From CAVQCJ01 sp963849365 (lineage in GTDB: Bacteria; Actinomycetota; Actinomycetes; Prado026), in contig CAWKHA010000001.1 of assembly GCA_963849365.1 (NCBI GenBank), positions 1 through 64,000 on the forward strand: a DNA stretch of 64,000 nucleotides, in the 5' to 3' direction. Below the pieces are notes generated by a model. It ran no database searches. It was not told the DNA's origin and saw only the letters and a program-made list of their open reading frames with translations. This document shows positions 26,779 through 35,788 of the stretch, in pieces. Position numbers and translations under genes: made by a program. Position 1 is the stretch's first letter, and each line of letters opens with the position of its first letter.

Positions 26779-27136
26779 GTTGCGAGCGTAAGTCCGATGG
26801 AGTCCGACGCCGGTCCCGAGCCGAACGACCGCGCGCATCTCCGCCCAGCGCCGTCGCCGCGAGGTTGGCGCAAATCCGTCGCGCATAGGCCGTCGGGTTG
26901 TCGAGCCGCGCGATCTCGTCCCACCGTCGGAGCACGACGACCATCACGTCCAGTGCGACGTCCTCGGCGGCATCGCGGGAGCCGCTGAGGCCACGGGCCA
27001 GCGCGACCAGCCGCAGGTGCCGACGAACTGCAGCCAGCCGCTGCGGCAGGTGGCCGCTGGGGCGGTCGGCGCAGTGTGCCGCGCCGACCCCGGGCCACTT
27101 GCAGATCCAGGCTCGCTGAGCTAGGACGAACAGCAT
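26747..27136 (-). pseudogene. Truncated ECF sigma factor (region 2 only)
   Basis: This 129-aa frame contains a good sigma-70 region 2: a helix with SGSRDAAEDVALDV, then VVLRRWDEIARLDNPTAY and ARRICANLAA. The sequence then degenerates into Arg/Ser/Gly-rich text and stops; no region 4 is present. The segment where region 4 should lie is taken by the alpha/beta hydrolase. I read it as a remnant of a SigE-like ECF factor. Its ATG overlaps the divergent DUF2231 ATG at the palindrome CATG. Confidence 0.6.
26785..26790 (-). promoter_or_regulatory. Leaderless promoter -10 of the alpha/beta hydrolase
   Basis: TACGCT on the minus strand, 6 nt, then ATG 26778. It lies inside the dead sigma-factor sequence. 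Confidence 0.45.
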
Positions 27137-27623
27137 GAGGCTGTCCGCGGTGGGCGGCCCGGAGGGGCACCCGGTGCATCCGTTCCTGGTGCCGTTGCCG
27201 GTCGGGGCGTTCGTGGCGTCACTCGTCTTCGACATCCTCACCTGGACCCGGCCGGGCGAGCTGCCGTGGCTCGTCGACGGCGCCTGGTGGCTGATCGGTG
27301 TCGGGTTGATCGGCGCGGGGGTGGCTGCCGTGTTCGGTGTGGTCGACCTGCTGCGGATTCCGCGCCGGACCCGGCCATGGCGGTTCGCGCTGGCACATTC
27401 GGCGTTGAACGTCGGGGTCGCCGTTCTCTTCCTCATCGGGTACGCCTGGCGGGCCGGAGACCATGTCCAGCTGGACAAGACCCGATCCGGACAGCTCACG
27501 CTCAGCGCTGTTGCGGTCGGGATTCTCGTGGTTGCTGTGCTCCTGGGGCAGACGTTGACGTACCGGTTCGGGATGCGGGTCGACCGACGAGCGACCGACG
27601 AGCGGCCGGCCGTTCGGGACTGA
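27135..27623 (+). CDS. DUF2231 membrane protein
   Basis: A 162-aa protein with the DUF2231 opening GHPVHPFLVPLPVGAF and four predicted membrane helices (about residues 18-35, 48-70, 83-103 and 120-142), ending in a basic tail. Function unknown; the histidines in the first helix suggest heme or metal binding in relatives. Divergent from the sigma remnant with overlapping start codons. A GC hairpin follows at about 27636-27666. Confidence 0.78.
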   Translation: MRLSAVGGPEGHPVHPFLVPLPVGAFVASLVFDILTWTRPGELPWLVDGAWWLIGVGLIGAGVAAVFGVVDLLRIPRRTRPWRFALAHSALNVGVAVLFLIGYAWRAGDHVQLDKTRSGQLTLSAVAVGILVVAVLLGQTLTYRFGMRVDRRATDERPAVRD

Positions 27624-27765
27624 CCGGCGTGGTCACGCGCAGGGCAGTCTCGGCGCCCTGCACGCGCGGCCCCGGCCGGTGCGGCCGGTTGAAACGTCAC
27701 GTGCCTCCGGCGGGGGAGTCGGCGCCTCACCGCTGTCGGCCCGACCGTCTTGGTGCTGTCCGGGT

Positions 27766-27771
27766 TAGGGT
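27766..27771 (+). promoter_or_regulatory. Leaderless promoter -10 of the FkbM gene
   Basis: TAGGGT, 7 nt, then GTG 27779. Confidence 0.5.
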
Positions 27772-27778
27772 GACCGCC

Positions 27779-28753
27779 GTGATGCCCCGGCTTCGTGCAT
27801 TCGTGGGCTCCCATCCGAGGCTCAGGGGCCCGGCCGTACGGATCCGGGGGGTGTGGCGACGTGCCCTGCGGCGTCCGGCCCCTTCGCCTGCACCCGCTCG
27901 GGGCACCGTCCCCTGGGGTCATCTGGGTGACCACCTGCGCTCGTTCGACCTCGTCCTGCCGGCCTCGCCCCATGGGCGGCGTCCGCTGCGCACGGCGAGG
28001 GTCGTAGCTCCCCAGCGCTGCCTCGTCCCGCGCCACCTCGAGCGAGGAGGGCTGGGCGCGTTCGAGGTCGACTCCGTGGCGGCCTTCCTGGGACTGTGCG
28101 ATCAGGCCCCACCTGGTGCGGTGCTCGACATCGGGGCGAACACCGGGCTCTACGCATTCCTGGCCCGGGTGTACACCGACCGCGCTGTGGTCGCCTTCGA
28201 GCCGGCACCGGAGCTGGCCGATGTCGCGCGCAGCCTCGGCGTGACCAACGGTCTGCCGTTCACGGTCGAGGAGCTGGCGCTGTCCGACGAGCCGGGCACT
28301 GCCACGTTCTACCTGTCGAACGGTTCGGACTCGTCGAGCTCGTTACGGGCCGGCTTCCGGCCGTCCACCCAGCAGATCATCGTGGACAAGGAGACCTTGG
28401 ACCGGTACGTCGAGCGGACCGGCCTGGTCCCGGTGGTGCTCAAGATCGACACCGAGACGACGGAGCCGGACGTGATCCGGGGCGGGTTGCGGGCGCTGGA
28501 CCGGCACCGCCCCTGGTTGATCTGCGAGGTGCTCCCCAAGCGCGGCGGGGACGAGCAGATCGAGGCGCTCCTGAGCCCGCTGGGCTACCGGTTCTACCGG
28601 CTGGGCGACGACGTCTCGCACGAGCCGAGCGAGCATCTCGTCGGCGAACAGTCGCAGTACAACTGGCTGTTCGCGCCGCAGGAAGCGGAACCCGCTCTGT
28701 GGCAATCCATCGACGCCTGGCGGAGCCTGCTCTCCGGGCCGCCGGGTCGCTGA
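27779..28753 (+). CDS. FkbM-family SAM-dependent methyltransferase
   Basis: A 324-aa protein. After a basic ~100-residue N-terminus comes SAM motif I (GAVLDIGANTGLYAFLA), acidic ribose-binding VVAFEPAPE, and the FkbM-domain segments KIDTETTEPDVIRGG and LICEVLP. Such enzymes O-methylate sugars or secondary metabolites. GTG 27779 is chosen for the leaderless -10. No glycosylation genes adjoin, so the target is unknown. Confidence 0.82.
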   Translation: MMPRLRAFVGSHPRLRGPAVRIRGVWRRALRRPAPSPAPARGTVPWGHLGDHLRSFDLVLPASPHGRRPLRTARVVAPQRCLVPRHLERGGLGAFEVDSVAAFLGLCDQAPPGAVLDIGANTGLYAFLARVYTDRAVVAFEPAPELADVARSLGVTNGLPFTVEELALSDEPGTATFYLSNGSDSSSSLRAGFRPSTQQIIVDKETLDRYVERTGLVPVVLKIDTETTEPDVIRGGLRALDRHRPWLICEVLPKRGGDEQIEALLSPLGYRFYRLGDDVSHEPSEHLVGEQSQYNWLFAPQEAEPALWQSIDAWRSLLSGPPGR

Positions 28754-28835
28754 CGAGTCGGTGCACGGCTACGCGGCTGGGTAGGGTCGGGGCATCAGGC
28801 CCGGCGGGGACCGGACCTGGACGCTGGGAGGAGCC

Positions 28836-29456
28836 GTGAGCGTGCCGACGCGCGAGGTCGTCGGCGACCGCGTGCTCACAGTCCCGAACCTGTTGTCGGC
28901 GCTGCGGCTGCTGGGCGTCCCGGTGTTCCTGTGGCTGGTGCTCGGCCCGGAGGCGGACGGCGCTGCGGTGCTCCTGCTGATCGTCAGCGGCGCCACCGAC
29001 TATCTCGACGGGGTCATCGCGCGCCGGTGGAACCAGGTGTCCCGGCTCGGCCAGCTGCTGGACCCGCTGGCGGACCGTCTCTACATCCTCGCCACGCTGC
29101 TCGGACTCGGCCTGCGCGGCATCGTCCCCTGGTGGCTGCTCGGCCTGATCGTCGCCCGGGACGTGGTGCTGGGCGTGTGGCTGCTCGTCCTGCGTGGCCG
29201 GGGCGTCGGGCCGCCGCCGGTCCACTACCTGGGCAAGGCCGCCACGCTGAACCTGCTGTACGCCTTTCCGCTGCTCCTGCTCGGCGACGGTCCGGGACCG
29301 TGGGCGACCGTGGCCCGGGTCGTCGGGTGGGCTTTCGCGCTGTGGGGCACTGGGCTGTACTGGTGGGCGGGGGTGCTGTACCTGCGCCAGCCGCGCGTGG
29401 AGGTAGGGGCTGATGCACCGGTGCCGCCGGCGCCGGTGCAGGGGGAGGTGTCGTGA
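28836..29456 (+). CDS. CDP-alcohol phosphatidyltransferase
   Basis: A 206-aa integral membrane enzyme. The signature D-x2-DG-x2-AR-x8-G-x3-D-x3-D is complete, starting at DYLDGVIAR; about five hydrophobic helices follow. It transfers a phosphatidyl group from CDP-diacylglycerol to an alcohol. This position corresponds to PgsA2 (Rv1822), so phosphatidylglycerophosphate or a related lipid is likely. GGAGGAG precedes GTG 28836; a -10 TAGGGT at 28782-28787 gives a 48-nt leader. Confidence 0.88.
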   Translation: MSVPTREVVGDRVLTVPNLLSALRLLGVPVFLWLVLGPEADGAAVLLLIVSGATDYLDGVIARRWNQVSRLGQLLDPLADRLYILATLLGLGLRGIVPWWLLGLIVARDVVLGVWLLVLRGRGVGPPPVHYLGKAATLNLLYAFPLLLLGDGPGPWATVARVVGWAFALWGTGLYWWAGVLYLRQPRVEVGADAPVPPAPVQGEVS

Positions 29457-31948
29457 AGGCTGTCGTGATGGCGGGGGGCGAGGGCACCCGCCTGCGCCCG
29501 ATGACGGCGAGCATGCCCAAGCCGCTCCTTCCCGTGGTGAACCGACCGATCATGGAGCACGTCCTGCGCCTGCTGCGCAAGCACGGGATGACGGACGTCG
29601 TGGTCACGGTCCAGTTCCTCGCCTCGCTGGTGCGCAACTACTTCGGCGACGGCGAAGAGCTCGGGATGACGCTGCAGTACGCCACCGAAGAGGAGCCGCT
29701 GGGCACGGCCGGCAGCGTGAAGAACGCCGAGGAGGCGCTGTCGGAGGGCACCTTCCTCGTGATCAGCGGCGACGCACTGACCGACATCGACCTCACGAGC
29801 CTCATCGAGTTCCACAAGGAACGGCAGGCACTGGTGACGGTCTGCCTGACCCGGGTCCCGGACCCGCTGGAGTTCGGCATCACGATCGTGGACGAGGACT
29901 CGCGGGTGCAGCGGTTCCTGGAGAAGCCGACGTGGGGCCAGGTGTTCAGCGACACGGTGAACACCGGCATCTACGTCATGGAGCCGGAGATCTTCGACTA
30001 CGTGAAGGCCGGCGAGCCGGTCGACTGGTCGGCGGACGTCTTCCCGAAGCTCATCGAGGAGGGTCGCGCGGTCTTCGGGTACGTGGCGGAGGGCTACTGG
30101 GAGGACGTGGGCACCCTCGACAGCTACCACAAGGCGCAGGCGGACGTCCTGGAGGGCCGGGTCAGCGTCGACATCGACGGCTTCGAGGTGTCCCCGGGCG
30201 TGTGGGTGGCCGAGGGCGCAGACGTCGACGCGCAGGCACGGCTGCGCGGCCCGTTGTTCGTGGGCGACTACGCGAAGATCGAGGCGGGTGCCGAGCTGCG
30301 CGAGTACACAGTGGTCGGGAGCAACGTCGTGATCCGCTCCGGCGCGTTCCTGCACCGCGCCATCGTGCACGACAACGTGTTCATCGGACCCCACGCGAAC
30401 CTGCGCGGGTGCGTGGTCGGCAAGAACACCGACGTCATGCGGGCGGCTCGCATCGAGGAGGGCGCCGTCCTCGGTGACGAGTGCGTCATCGAGGAGGAGG
30501 CGATCATCTCCTCGGGGGTCAAGGTCTACCCGTTCAAGACCATCGAGGCCGGTGCGGTCATCCACTCGTCGGTGATCTGGGAGTCGCGCGGCCAGCGCAG
30601 CCTGTTCGGCGCCCGCGGCGTGTCCGGGATCGTGAACGTGGAGATCACGCCGGAGCTCGTGGTCCGGCTGACCTCCGCGTACGCGACGACGCTCGACAAG
30701 GGCGCCACGGTCGTCACCGGCCGTGACCACTCCCGGGCCGCCCGGGCGTTCAAGCGGGCGGTCATCAGCGCCCTGACGTCGAGCGCGCTCAACGTGCGGG
30801 ACCTGGAAGCCGCACCGTCGCCGGTCACCCGGCTGGAGACGGCGCGGGCCGGCGCGGCCGGCGGCATCATGCTGCGGACCCGGGCGGGGGTGACGGACAG
30901 CCTGGAGATCCTCTTCCTGGACGAGTCAGGCGCGGACCTGTCGGCGGCGGCGGTCCGCAAGGTCGAGCGCATCTTCCAGCGGCAGGAGTTCCGCCGCGCC
31001 TTCCCCGGCGAGATCGGGGACCTGTCGTTCCCGCCCCGTGCGGTCGAGAGCTACGTGCAGGAGCTGCGCGCGTCGATCGACTCCAGCCAGATCGAGGGGG
31101 CCGGGCTGAAGGTGGTCATCGACACCGGTGGCGGCGTCGCAGCGATGGTGATGCCGACGCTGCTGGCGCGCCTGCCGGTCGAGGTGCTGACGGTCAACAA
31201 CCGGCTGGACGACGACAAGCCGACCGAGACCGCAGCCGGGCGAGCCGAGGGCCTCAAGCGTCTGGGCGAGCTCGTCTCCTCCGCGCGGGCGACGTTCGGC
31301 GTCCGTTTCGACCCGCTCGGCGAGCGGCTCTCCATCGTGGACGACACGGGCCGCGCCATCGACGACGAGCGCGCTCTGCTGGTGTTCCTCGACCTGGTCG
31401 CCGCCGAGCGCCAGTCCGGCCGGGTCGCGCTCCCGGTCACCACGACGCGGGTGGCCGAGCAGGTGTGCCGGTTCCACGGCGTCGAGGTGCTGTGGACGAC
31501 GACCGCGCCGGACGACCTGGCCCGCACGGCCGCGATGCCCGGGCTCATCCTGGGCGGCGACGGTCGCGGCGGCTTCGTCGTCCCCGAGGTGGGGCCGGCG
31601 GTCGACCCGTTCGCGGCCTTCGCCCGCCTGCTGGGCCTGGTGGCCAGGACCCAGCTGACCCTCAGCCGCATCGACGCGCGCATCCCGCACGCATTCGTCG
31701 TACGCCGCGATGTGCCCACCCCGTGGGCGCACAAGGGCCAGGTCATGCGCGCCGTGCTGGAGGCCGCGGGGGACCGGCCGGTGGACACGCTGGACGGGGT
31801 GCGGGTCGTCGAGGCCGAAGGCTGGGCCCTGGTGCTGCCGGACCCGGCCGAGGCGATGACGCGGGTGTGGGCAGAGGCGCCCACAGCCGCGGCCGCCGCC
31901 GAGCTGCTGGACACGTGGACCGACGTCGTCGACCGCGCGGGCCGGTAG
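29453..31948 (+). CDS. Nucleotidyltransferase-hexapeptide-phosphomutase chimera (ManC-like)
   Basis: An 831-aa multidomain protein. Residues 1-235 are an NTP transferase (VVMAGGEGTRLRPMT, KPLLPVVNRP). Residues 250-370 are left-handed beta-helix repeats. Residues 375-830 resemble a phosphoglucomutase/phosphomannomutase fold without an obvious phosphoserine loop. Streptomycete homologues are annotated mannose-1-phosphate guanylyltransferase, supplying GDP-mannose; the phosphomutase part may be regulatory. GTG 29453 overlaps the previous stop. Confidence 0.85.
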   Translation: MKAVVMAGGEGTRLRPMTASMPKPLLPVVNRPIMEHVLRLLRKHGMTDVVVTVQFLASLVRNYFGDGEELGMTLQYATEEEPLGTAGSVKNAEEALSEGTFLVISGDALTDIDLTSLIEFHKERQALVTVCLTRVPDPLEFGITIVDEDSRVQRFLEKPTWGQVFSDTVNTGIYVMEPEIFDYVKAGEPVDWSADVFPKLIEEGRAVFGYVAEGYWEDVGTLDSYHKAQADVLEGRVSVDIDGFEVSPGVWVAEGADVDAQARLRGPLFVGDYAKIEAGAELREYTVVGSNVVIRSGAFLHRAIVHDNVFIGPHANLRGCVVGKNTDVMRAARIEEGAVLGDECVIEEEAIISSGVKVYPFKTIEAGAVIHSSVIWESRGQRSLFGARGVSGIVNVEITPELVVRLTSAYATTLDKGATVVTGRDHSRAARAFKRAVISALTSSALNVRDLEAAPSPVTRLETARAGAAGGIMLRTRAGVTDSLEILFLDESGADLSAAAVRKVERIFQRQEFRRAFPGEIGDLSFPPRAVESYVQELRASIDSSQIEGAGLKVVIDTGGGVAAMVMPTLLARLPVEVLTVNNRLDDDKPTETAAGRAEGLKRLGELVSSARATFGVRFDPLGERLSIVDDTGRAIDDERALLVFLDLVAAERQSGRVALPVTTTRVAEQVCRFHGVEVLWTTTAPDDLARTAAMPGLILGGDGRGGFVVPEVGPAVDPFAAFARLLGLVARTQLTLSRIDARIPHAFVVRRDVPTPWAHKGQVMRAVLEAAGDRPVDTLDGVRVVEAEGWALVLPDPAEAMTRVWAEAPTAAAAAELLDTWTDVVDRAGR

Positions 31949-31951
31949 CCG

Positions 31952-32800
31952 GTGCCAACGGCTCCCGCCGCGCCCGCCGCCCGGGCTCATCCGTCGGACG
32001 CTGTCGGCCAGCTGCTCGGCGAGATCTGGGACGGTGCGCTCGACCCCGGCTACGCGGCTTCCGCGGAGGAGCCCGTGCGCAAGCCCGGCCGCAGCCGTGC
32101 CGGGACCGCCGCCGGACTCATCCTCATCGGCCTGCTGCTGGCCGTCGCCCTCGTCCAGACCCGTGCATCGGCTCCCGCGGTGGCCCGGCAACGGGCGGAC
32201 CTGGACACCCGGATCAGGCAGCAGACCGCGGCGTACGACGCCACGACGCGGCAGGTGACGGCGCTCCAGGCCGAGGTCGGCGCGCTCAAGGACAGCGAGC
32301 TGTCGGCGACCGGGCAGGGCGAGGCACTGGCCGGTCGGCTCGCGCAGCTGGAGCTCCAGTCCGGTCAGGTGGCGGTCTCGGGCCCCGGGCTCCGGGTCAC
32401 CCTGGACGACGCCGCGACCCCGCCGCCCGGCACCGACCCGTCGGTGGACCGCGTGCTCGACCGGGACCTGCAGTCGGTGGTCAACGGCCTGTGGGCGGCC
32501 GGCGCAGAGGCGGTCGCGGTCAACGGTCAGCGGCTGACGGGGTTGTCGGCGATCCGCTCCGCCGGCGACGCGATCCTGGTCGACTACCGTCCGCTGACGA
32601 GGCCGTACGTGGTGGCGGCCATCGGCGACCCCAGGACCCTCCAGTCGAGTTTCGTGTCAGGCCCCGCAGGCCAGGCCCTCCGCACGCTGGAGCAGGCGTA
32701 CGGCATCAGCTACGCGGTGCAGGCGGTCGACCGGCAGTCGCTGCCGGCGGCCTCGGCGGGCGAGCTGCGCTACGCGCGCGGGAAGGAGGCGGCGTCGTGA
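31952..32800 (+). CDS. DUF881 protein, first copy
   Basis: A 282-aa protein with one membrane helix (about residues 52-70), a short coiled coil, then a DUF881 extracytoplasmic domain containing AVSGPGLRVTLDDA and AEAVAVNGQRLTG. Family function is unknown; it occurs in actinobacteria and firmicutes near cell-envelope genes. GTG start 3 bp after the ManC-like stop. It overlaps the small basic protein by 4 bp. Confidence 0.83.
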   Translation: MPTAPAAPAARAHPSDAVGQLLGEIWDGALDPGYAASAEEPVRKPGRSRAGTAAGLILIGLLLAVALVQTRASAPAVARQRADLDTRIRQQTAAYDATTRQVTALQAEVGALKDSELSATGQGEALAGRLAQLELQSGQVAVSGPGLRVTLDDAATPPPGTDPSVDRVLDRDLQSVVNGLWAAGAEAVAVNGQRLTGLSAIRSAGDAILVDYRPLTRPYVVAAIGDPRTLQSSFVSGPAGQALRTLEQAYGISYAVQAVDRQSLPAASAGELRYARGKEAAS

Positions 32801-33129
32801 TCGCGGTCCTGGGACTTCTGGTCGGCATCGTCGCCGGTCTCGTGCTTCATCCCGCGGTCCCGCTCTGGCTCCAGCCCTACCTGCCGATCGCGGTGGTCGC
32901 GGCGCTCGACGCGGTGTTCGGCGCGGCCAGGGCCACTCTCGGCGGCGTCTTCGACGACCGCGTGTTCGTGATCTCGTTCCTGGCCAACGTGCTGGTCGCG
33001 GCGCTCATCGTCTTCCTCGGCGACCAGCTCGGTGTGGGGGCCCAGCTGTCGACGGGGGTCGTGGTGGTGTTCTCGATCCGGATCTTCGCCAACGCTGCCG
33101 CCATCCGGCGGCAGCTCTTCGGCGCGTGA
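32797..33129 (+). CDS. Small basic protein (DUF1290/Sbp family)
   Basis: A 110-aa protein with three membrane helices (opening AVLGLLVGIVAGLVLHP) and a conserved middle block PIAVVAALDAVFGAARA. Sbp-family proteins sit between two DUF881 genes in many Gram-positives, including Rv1823-Rv1825. Likely membrane partner of the DUF881 pair; biochemical role unknown. GGAAGGAGG precedes GTG 32797. Confidence 0.85.
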   Translation: MIAVLGLLVGIVAGLVLHPAVPLWLQPYLPIAVVAALDAVFGAARATLGGVFDDRVFVISFLANVLVAALIVFLGDQLGVGAQLSTGVVVVFSIRIFANAAAIRRQLFGA

Positions 33130-33136
33130 GCGCGCG

Positions 33137-33901
33137 ATGAGCGACGTCGCGACCGGCGGGACCGTCCTGGACCAGCGCGCCCTGGCGCGCCGCCGGCTGG
33201 TGGTCGCCATCAAGCCCCGCGCCACCCGGGGGCAGGTGGCGATCGGCCTGCTCTTCGTCCTGCTCGGCTTCGGCCTGGCCCTGCAGGTGCGCTCGACCGA
33301 GCAGACCGATGGTCTGTCGACCGCGCGCGAGTCCGACCTCGTGCGCATCCTCGACGACCTGACCTCCCGCAACGAGCGGCTCGCCGCCGAGCAACGCGAC
33401 CTGCAGGCCACCCGGGACCGGCTGGCCTCCGGCGGGGACAGCAGCGCCCTCGCGCTGCAGGAGGCGCAGCAGCGCGCCCAGACCCTCGGCATTCTGGCCG
33501 GCACCCTGCCCGCCCAGGGGCCGGGGGTGGTGCTCACGATCACCGACCCGACCGGCAAGGTCGACGCCGCCACCGTCCTGGACGTCGTCGAGGAGCTGCG
33601 CGACGCGGGGGCGGAGGCGATCCAGGTGGGCGACGTCAGGGTGGTGGCCCAGACCGCGTTCGTCGACGGCCCGCCCGGGGACCTGGTGGTCGACGGTCGG
33701 ACGGTCCGGGCGCCGTACACGGTCGTGGCCATCGGGGACCCGCACACCCTGTCGGCTGCGCTGCGGATCCCCGGCGGGGTGGTGGAGAGCCTGCGCAACC
33801 TCGGGGGCGACGGGACGGTGGACGAGCGGGACAGCGTCACGATCACCGCCTTGCGACCCGCTTCGACGCCTCAGTACGCTCGCCCGGCCGCGAGCCCGTG
33901 A
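33137..33901 (+). CDS. DUF881 protein, second copy
   Basis: A 254-aa paralogue of the 31.95-kb gene: cytoplasmic N-terminus, one membrane helix (about residues 35-52), coiled coil, then DUF881 with GPGVVLTITDPTG and AEAIQVGDVRVVAQ. The ATG lies 7 bp after sbp; it ends 31 bp before gcvH. Probably one complex with Sbp and the first DUF881 protein. Confidence 0.83.
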   Translation: MSDVATGGTVLDQRALARRRLVVAIKPRATRGQVAIGLLFVLLGFGLALQVRSTEQTDGLSTARESDLVRILDDLTSRNERLAAEQRDLQATRDRLASGGDSSALALQEAQQRAQTLGILAGTLPAQGPGVVLTITDPTGKVDAATVLDVVEELRDAGAEAIQVGDVRVVAQTAFVDGPPGDLVVDGRTVRAPYTVVAIGDPHTLSAALRIPGGVVESLRNLGGDGTVDERDSVTITALRPASTPQYARPAASP

Positions 33902-33932
33902 CGCTGTTCCCGCCCCTGGAAGGACGACCCGA

Positions 33933-34322
33933 GTGAGCAACATCCCGGACCACCTCCAGTACACCCCCGAGCACGAGTGGGTCGCCGGCCCGGACGCGGA
34001 CGGGATCGTCACGTTCGGGATCACGGACTACGCGCAGGACGCCCTCGGCGACATCGTCTACGTCTCGCTTCCCGCCGACGGCGCCGAGCTGGTGGCCGGG
34101 CAGCCGTGCGGCGAGATTGAGTCGACCAAGAGCGTCAGCGAGCTGTACGCCCCGGTGTCCGGAGTCGTCACGGGGCGCAACGACGCCCTGGACGGCACGC
34201 CCGAGGTGGTGAACTCCGACCCGTACGGCGAGGGGTGGATGGTCCGGGTGCGCGTCGCGGACGGACAGGCACCGACTGGCCTGCTGGACGCGGCGGCGTA
34301 CGCGCAGCAGTCCGCGTCCTGA
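33933..34322 (+). CDS. gcvH: Glycine cleavage system H protein
   Basis: A 129-aa lipoyl carrier that shuttles the aminomethyl group between GcvP, GcvT and the dihydrolipoyl dehydrogenase. The lipoylated lysine is residue 66 in ESTKSVSELYAP. GGAAGGA precedes GTG 33933. It lies apart from gcvP (37.5 kb), with garA, ftsR, the nuclease and the second MerR gene between them, as in M. tuberculosis. Confidence 0.95.
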   Translation: MSNIPDHLQYTPEHEWVAGPDADGIVTFGITDYAQDALGDIVYVSLPADGAELVAGQPCGEIESTKSVSELYAPVSGVVTGRNDALDGTPEVVNSDPYGEGWMVRVRVADGQAPTGLLDAAAYAQQSAS

Positions 34323-34346
34323 GCCCGCCGGGGCCGGCCCGGACCT

Positions 34347-34363
34347 CTCGACTTCAGGTCGAG
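34347..34363. promoter_or_regulatory. 17-bp dyad upstream of garA
   Basis: CTCGAC-N5-GTCGAG, a perfect inverted repeat, 67 bp upstream of the garA -35. It aligns with the dyad at 36401-36417 upstream of the second MerR gene, and GGT follows both. Candidate operator of a MerR-type regulator. Confidence 0.4.
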
Positions 34364-34430
34364 GGTCGAGCGGGGGCGGCCTCCTCGGGGGCTGTTCGGC
34401 CAGGGCTTGGCACCGATCATCGGGTTCCGG

Positions 34431-34459
34431 TTGACCCTGCTCCGGGCCGCGCCTAGGGT
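34431..34459 (+). promoter_or_regulatory. Canonical sigma-A promoter of garA-ftsR
   Basis: TTGACC (34431-34436), 17-bp spacer, TAGGGT (34454-34459). Predicted start near 34466. Confidence 0.65.
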
Positions 34460-34513
34460 CGAGGCCCCGACTGTCGATGACTGGTCGAGGGTTGGCCCTG
34501 GAGGGATTGCCCC

Positions 34514-35005
34514 ATGAGCAGCGACGACGAGACCCGCGCCGGCCCTGCGCCGGACGATGGTCAGCCGCCGCGCGAGGTCGAGCCGACCCCGTCCGAGATG
34601 ACCTCGACGCTGTCCCTGGGCTCGGCCGAGGTCGAGCCCGACGTCGTGGCCGCCGACCCGGACCAGGCGGCCGTCGAGGCGCTCCCCGAAGGCAGCGCGC
34701 TGCTGGTGGTGCGCCGCGGGCCCAACGCCGGGAGCCGGTTCGTCCTGGACGTGGAGATGGTCACGGCCGGCCGCCACCCCGACAGCGACATCTTCCTCGA
34801 CGACGTCACGGTGTCGCGGCGGCACGCGCAGTTCGTGCGGCTCGGCTCCGGCTACGCGGTCAAGGACGTGGGCAGCCTGAACGGCACGTACGTGAACCGG
34901 CACCGCATCGACGAGGCGCAGCTCGCCGGCGGGGACGAGGTGCAGATCGGCAAGTACCGGCTGATGTACCTGGTCGGACCAGCCGGGTCCGGGGGGCAGC
35001 CGTGA
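34514..35005 (+). CDS. garA: FHA-domain regulator GarA/OdhI
   Basis: A 163-aa protein. The N-terminal tail contains SEMTSTLSLG, resembling the threonine phosphosite region of GarA/OdhI. The FHA domain (about residues 75-150) shows TAGRHPDSDIFLDD, VSRRHAQF and GSLNGTYVNR. In relatives the unphosphorylated form inhibits 2-oxoglutarate dehydrogenase and glutamate dehydrogenase and is switched by PknB/PknG. A ribosome binding site (GGAGGG) precedes the ATG. It overlaps ftsR by 4 bp. Confidence 0.9.
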   Translation: MSSDDETRAGPAPDDGQPPREVEPTPSEMTSTLSLGSAEVEPDVVAADPDQAAVEALPEGSALLVVRRGPNAGSRFVLDVEMVTAGRHPDSDIFLDDVTVSRRHAQFVRLGSGYAVKDVGSLNGTYVNRHRIDEAQLAGGDEVQIGKYRLMYLVGPAGSGGQP

Positions 35006-35742
35006 CCGCCGCGGTCCCGGCCCGGGCGTACCTCAGCATCGGCGAGGTCCTGGCCAAGCTGCGCCCGGAGTTCCCGGACGTGACGATCTCCAAGATCCGC
35101 TTCCTCGAGGCGGAGGGGCTCGTCGAGCCGCAGCGGACCTCTTCGGGCTACCGCAAGTTCGGCCACGACGAGATCCAGCGGCTGCGGTACGTCCTGTCGG
35201 CCCAGCGGGACCGGTACCTGCCGCTGAAGGTGATCAAGGACCACCTGGACGCGATGGACCGCGGTCTGGAGCCGCCCGAGGGTCCGGGCTCCGGCCCGCG
35301 GGTGCCGATGACCGTGGTGTCGACCGACGGGTTCCCGACGGCCGAGTCGTTCACCCGGGACGCTTCCGAGCTGCGGCTGTCCCGGGCCGAGCTGCTGGAG
35401 GCGGCGGGTCTGGAGGAGGAGCAGCTGCGCCAGCTCGAGAGCTACGGGCTGCTCGGGCCGAAGCAGGGTTCTTCGCACTACGACGGCGACGCCCTGGTCG
35501 TGGCCAAGACGGTGGCGGAGATGGCGGCGTACGGGCTCGAGGCGCGCCACCTGAGGGCCTTCCGCTCGGCCGCCGACCGTGAGGTGGGCCTGGTCGAGCA
35601 GGTCGTCGCACCAATGGCGAAGCAGCGCAACCCGGAGGCGCGGCAGCGGGCCGACGAGGTGGTGCGCGAGCTGTCCGCGCTCTCGGTGCGGCTGCACGCG
35701 GCACTGGTCAAGGCCGCGCTGGGGACGGCCGGCCGCCGCTGA
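35002..35742 (+). CDS. ftsR: MerR-family regulator FtsR
   Basis: A 246-aa protein with an N-terminal MerR winged helix: YLSIGEVLAKL, TISKIRFLEAEGLVEPQRT, then SGYRKFGHDEIQRL. The helical C-terminal domain has a second helix-turn-helix-like segment. Homologue of Rv1828 and corynebacterial FtsR, an activator of ftsZ. GTG 35002 overlaps garA, so it shares that promoter. Confidence 0.87.
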   Translation: MTAAVPARAYLSIGEVLAKLRPEFPDVTISKIRFLEAEGLVEPQRTSSGYRKFGHDEIQRLRYVLSAQRDRYLPLKVIKDHLDAMDRGLEPPEGPGSGPRVPMTVVSTDGFPTAESFTRDASELRLSRAELLEAAGLEEEQLRQLESYGLLGPKQGSSHYDGDALVVAKTVAEMAAYGLEARHLRAFRSAADREVGLVEQVVAPMAKQRNPEARQRADEVVRELSALSVRLHAALVKAALGTAGRR

Positions 35743-35788
35743 GCCGGGCGGCCGGCGACTGACCGGGCGCGCGCCCGGGCGCCGTCTG

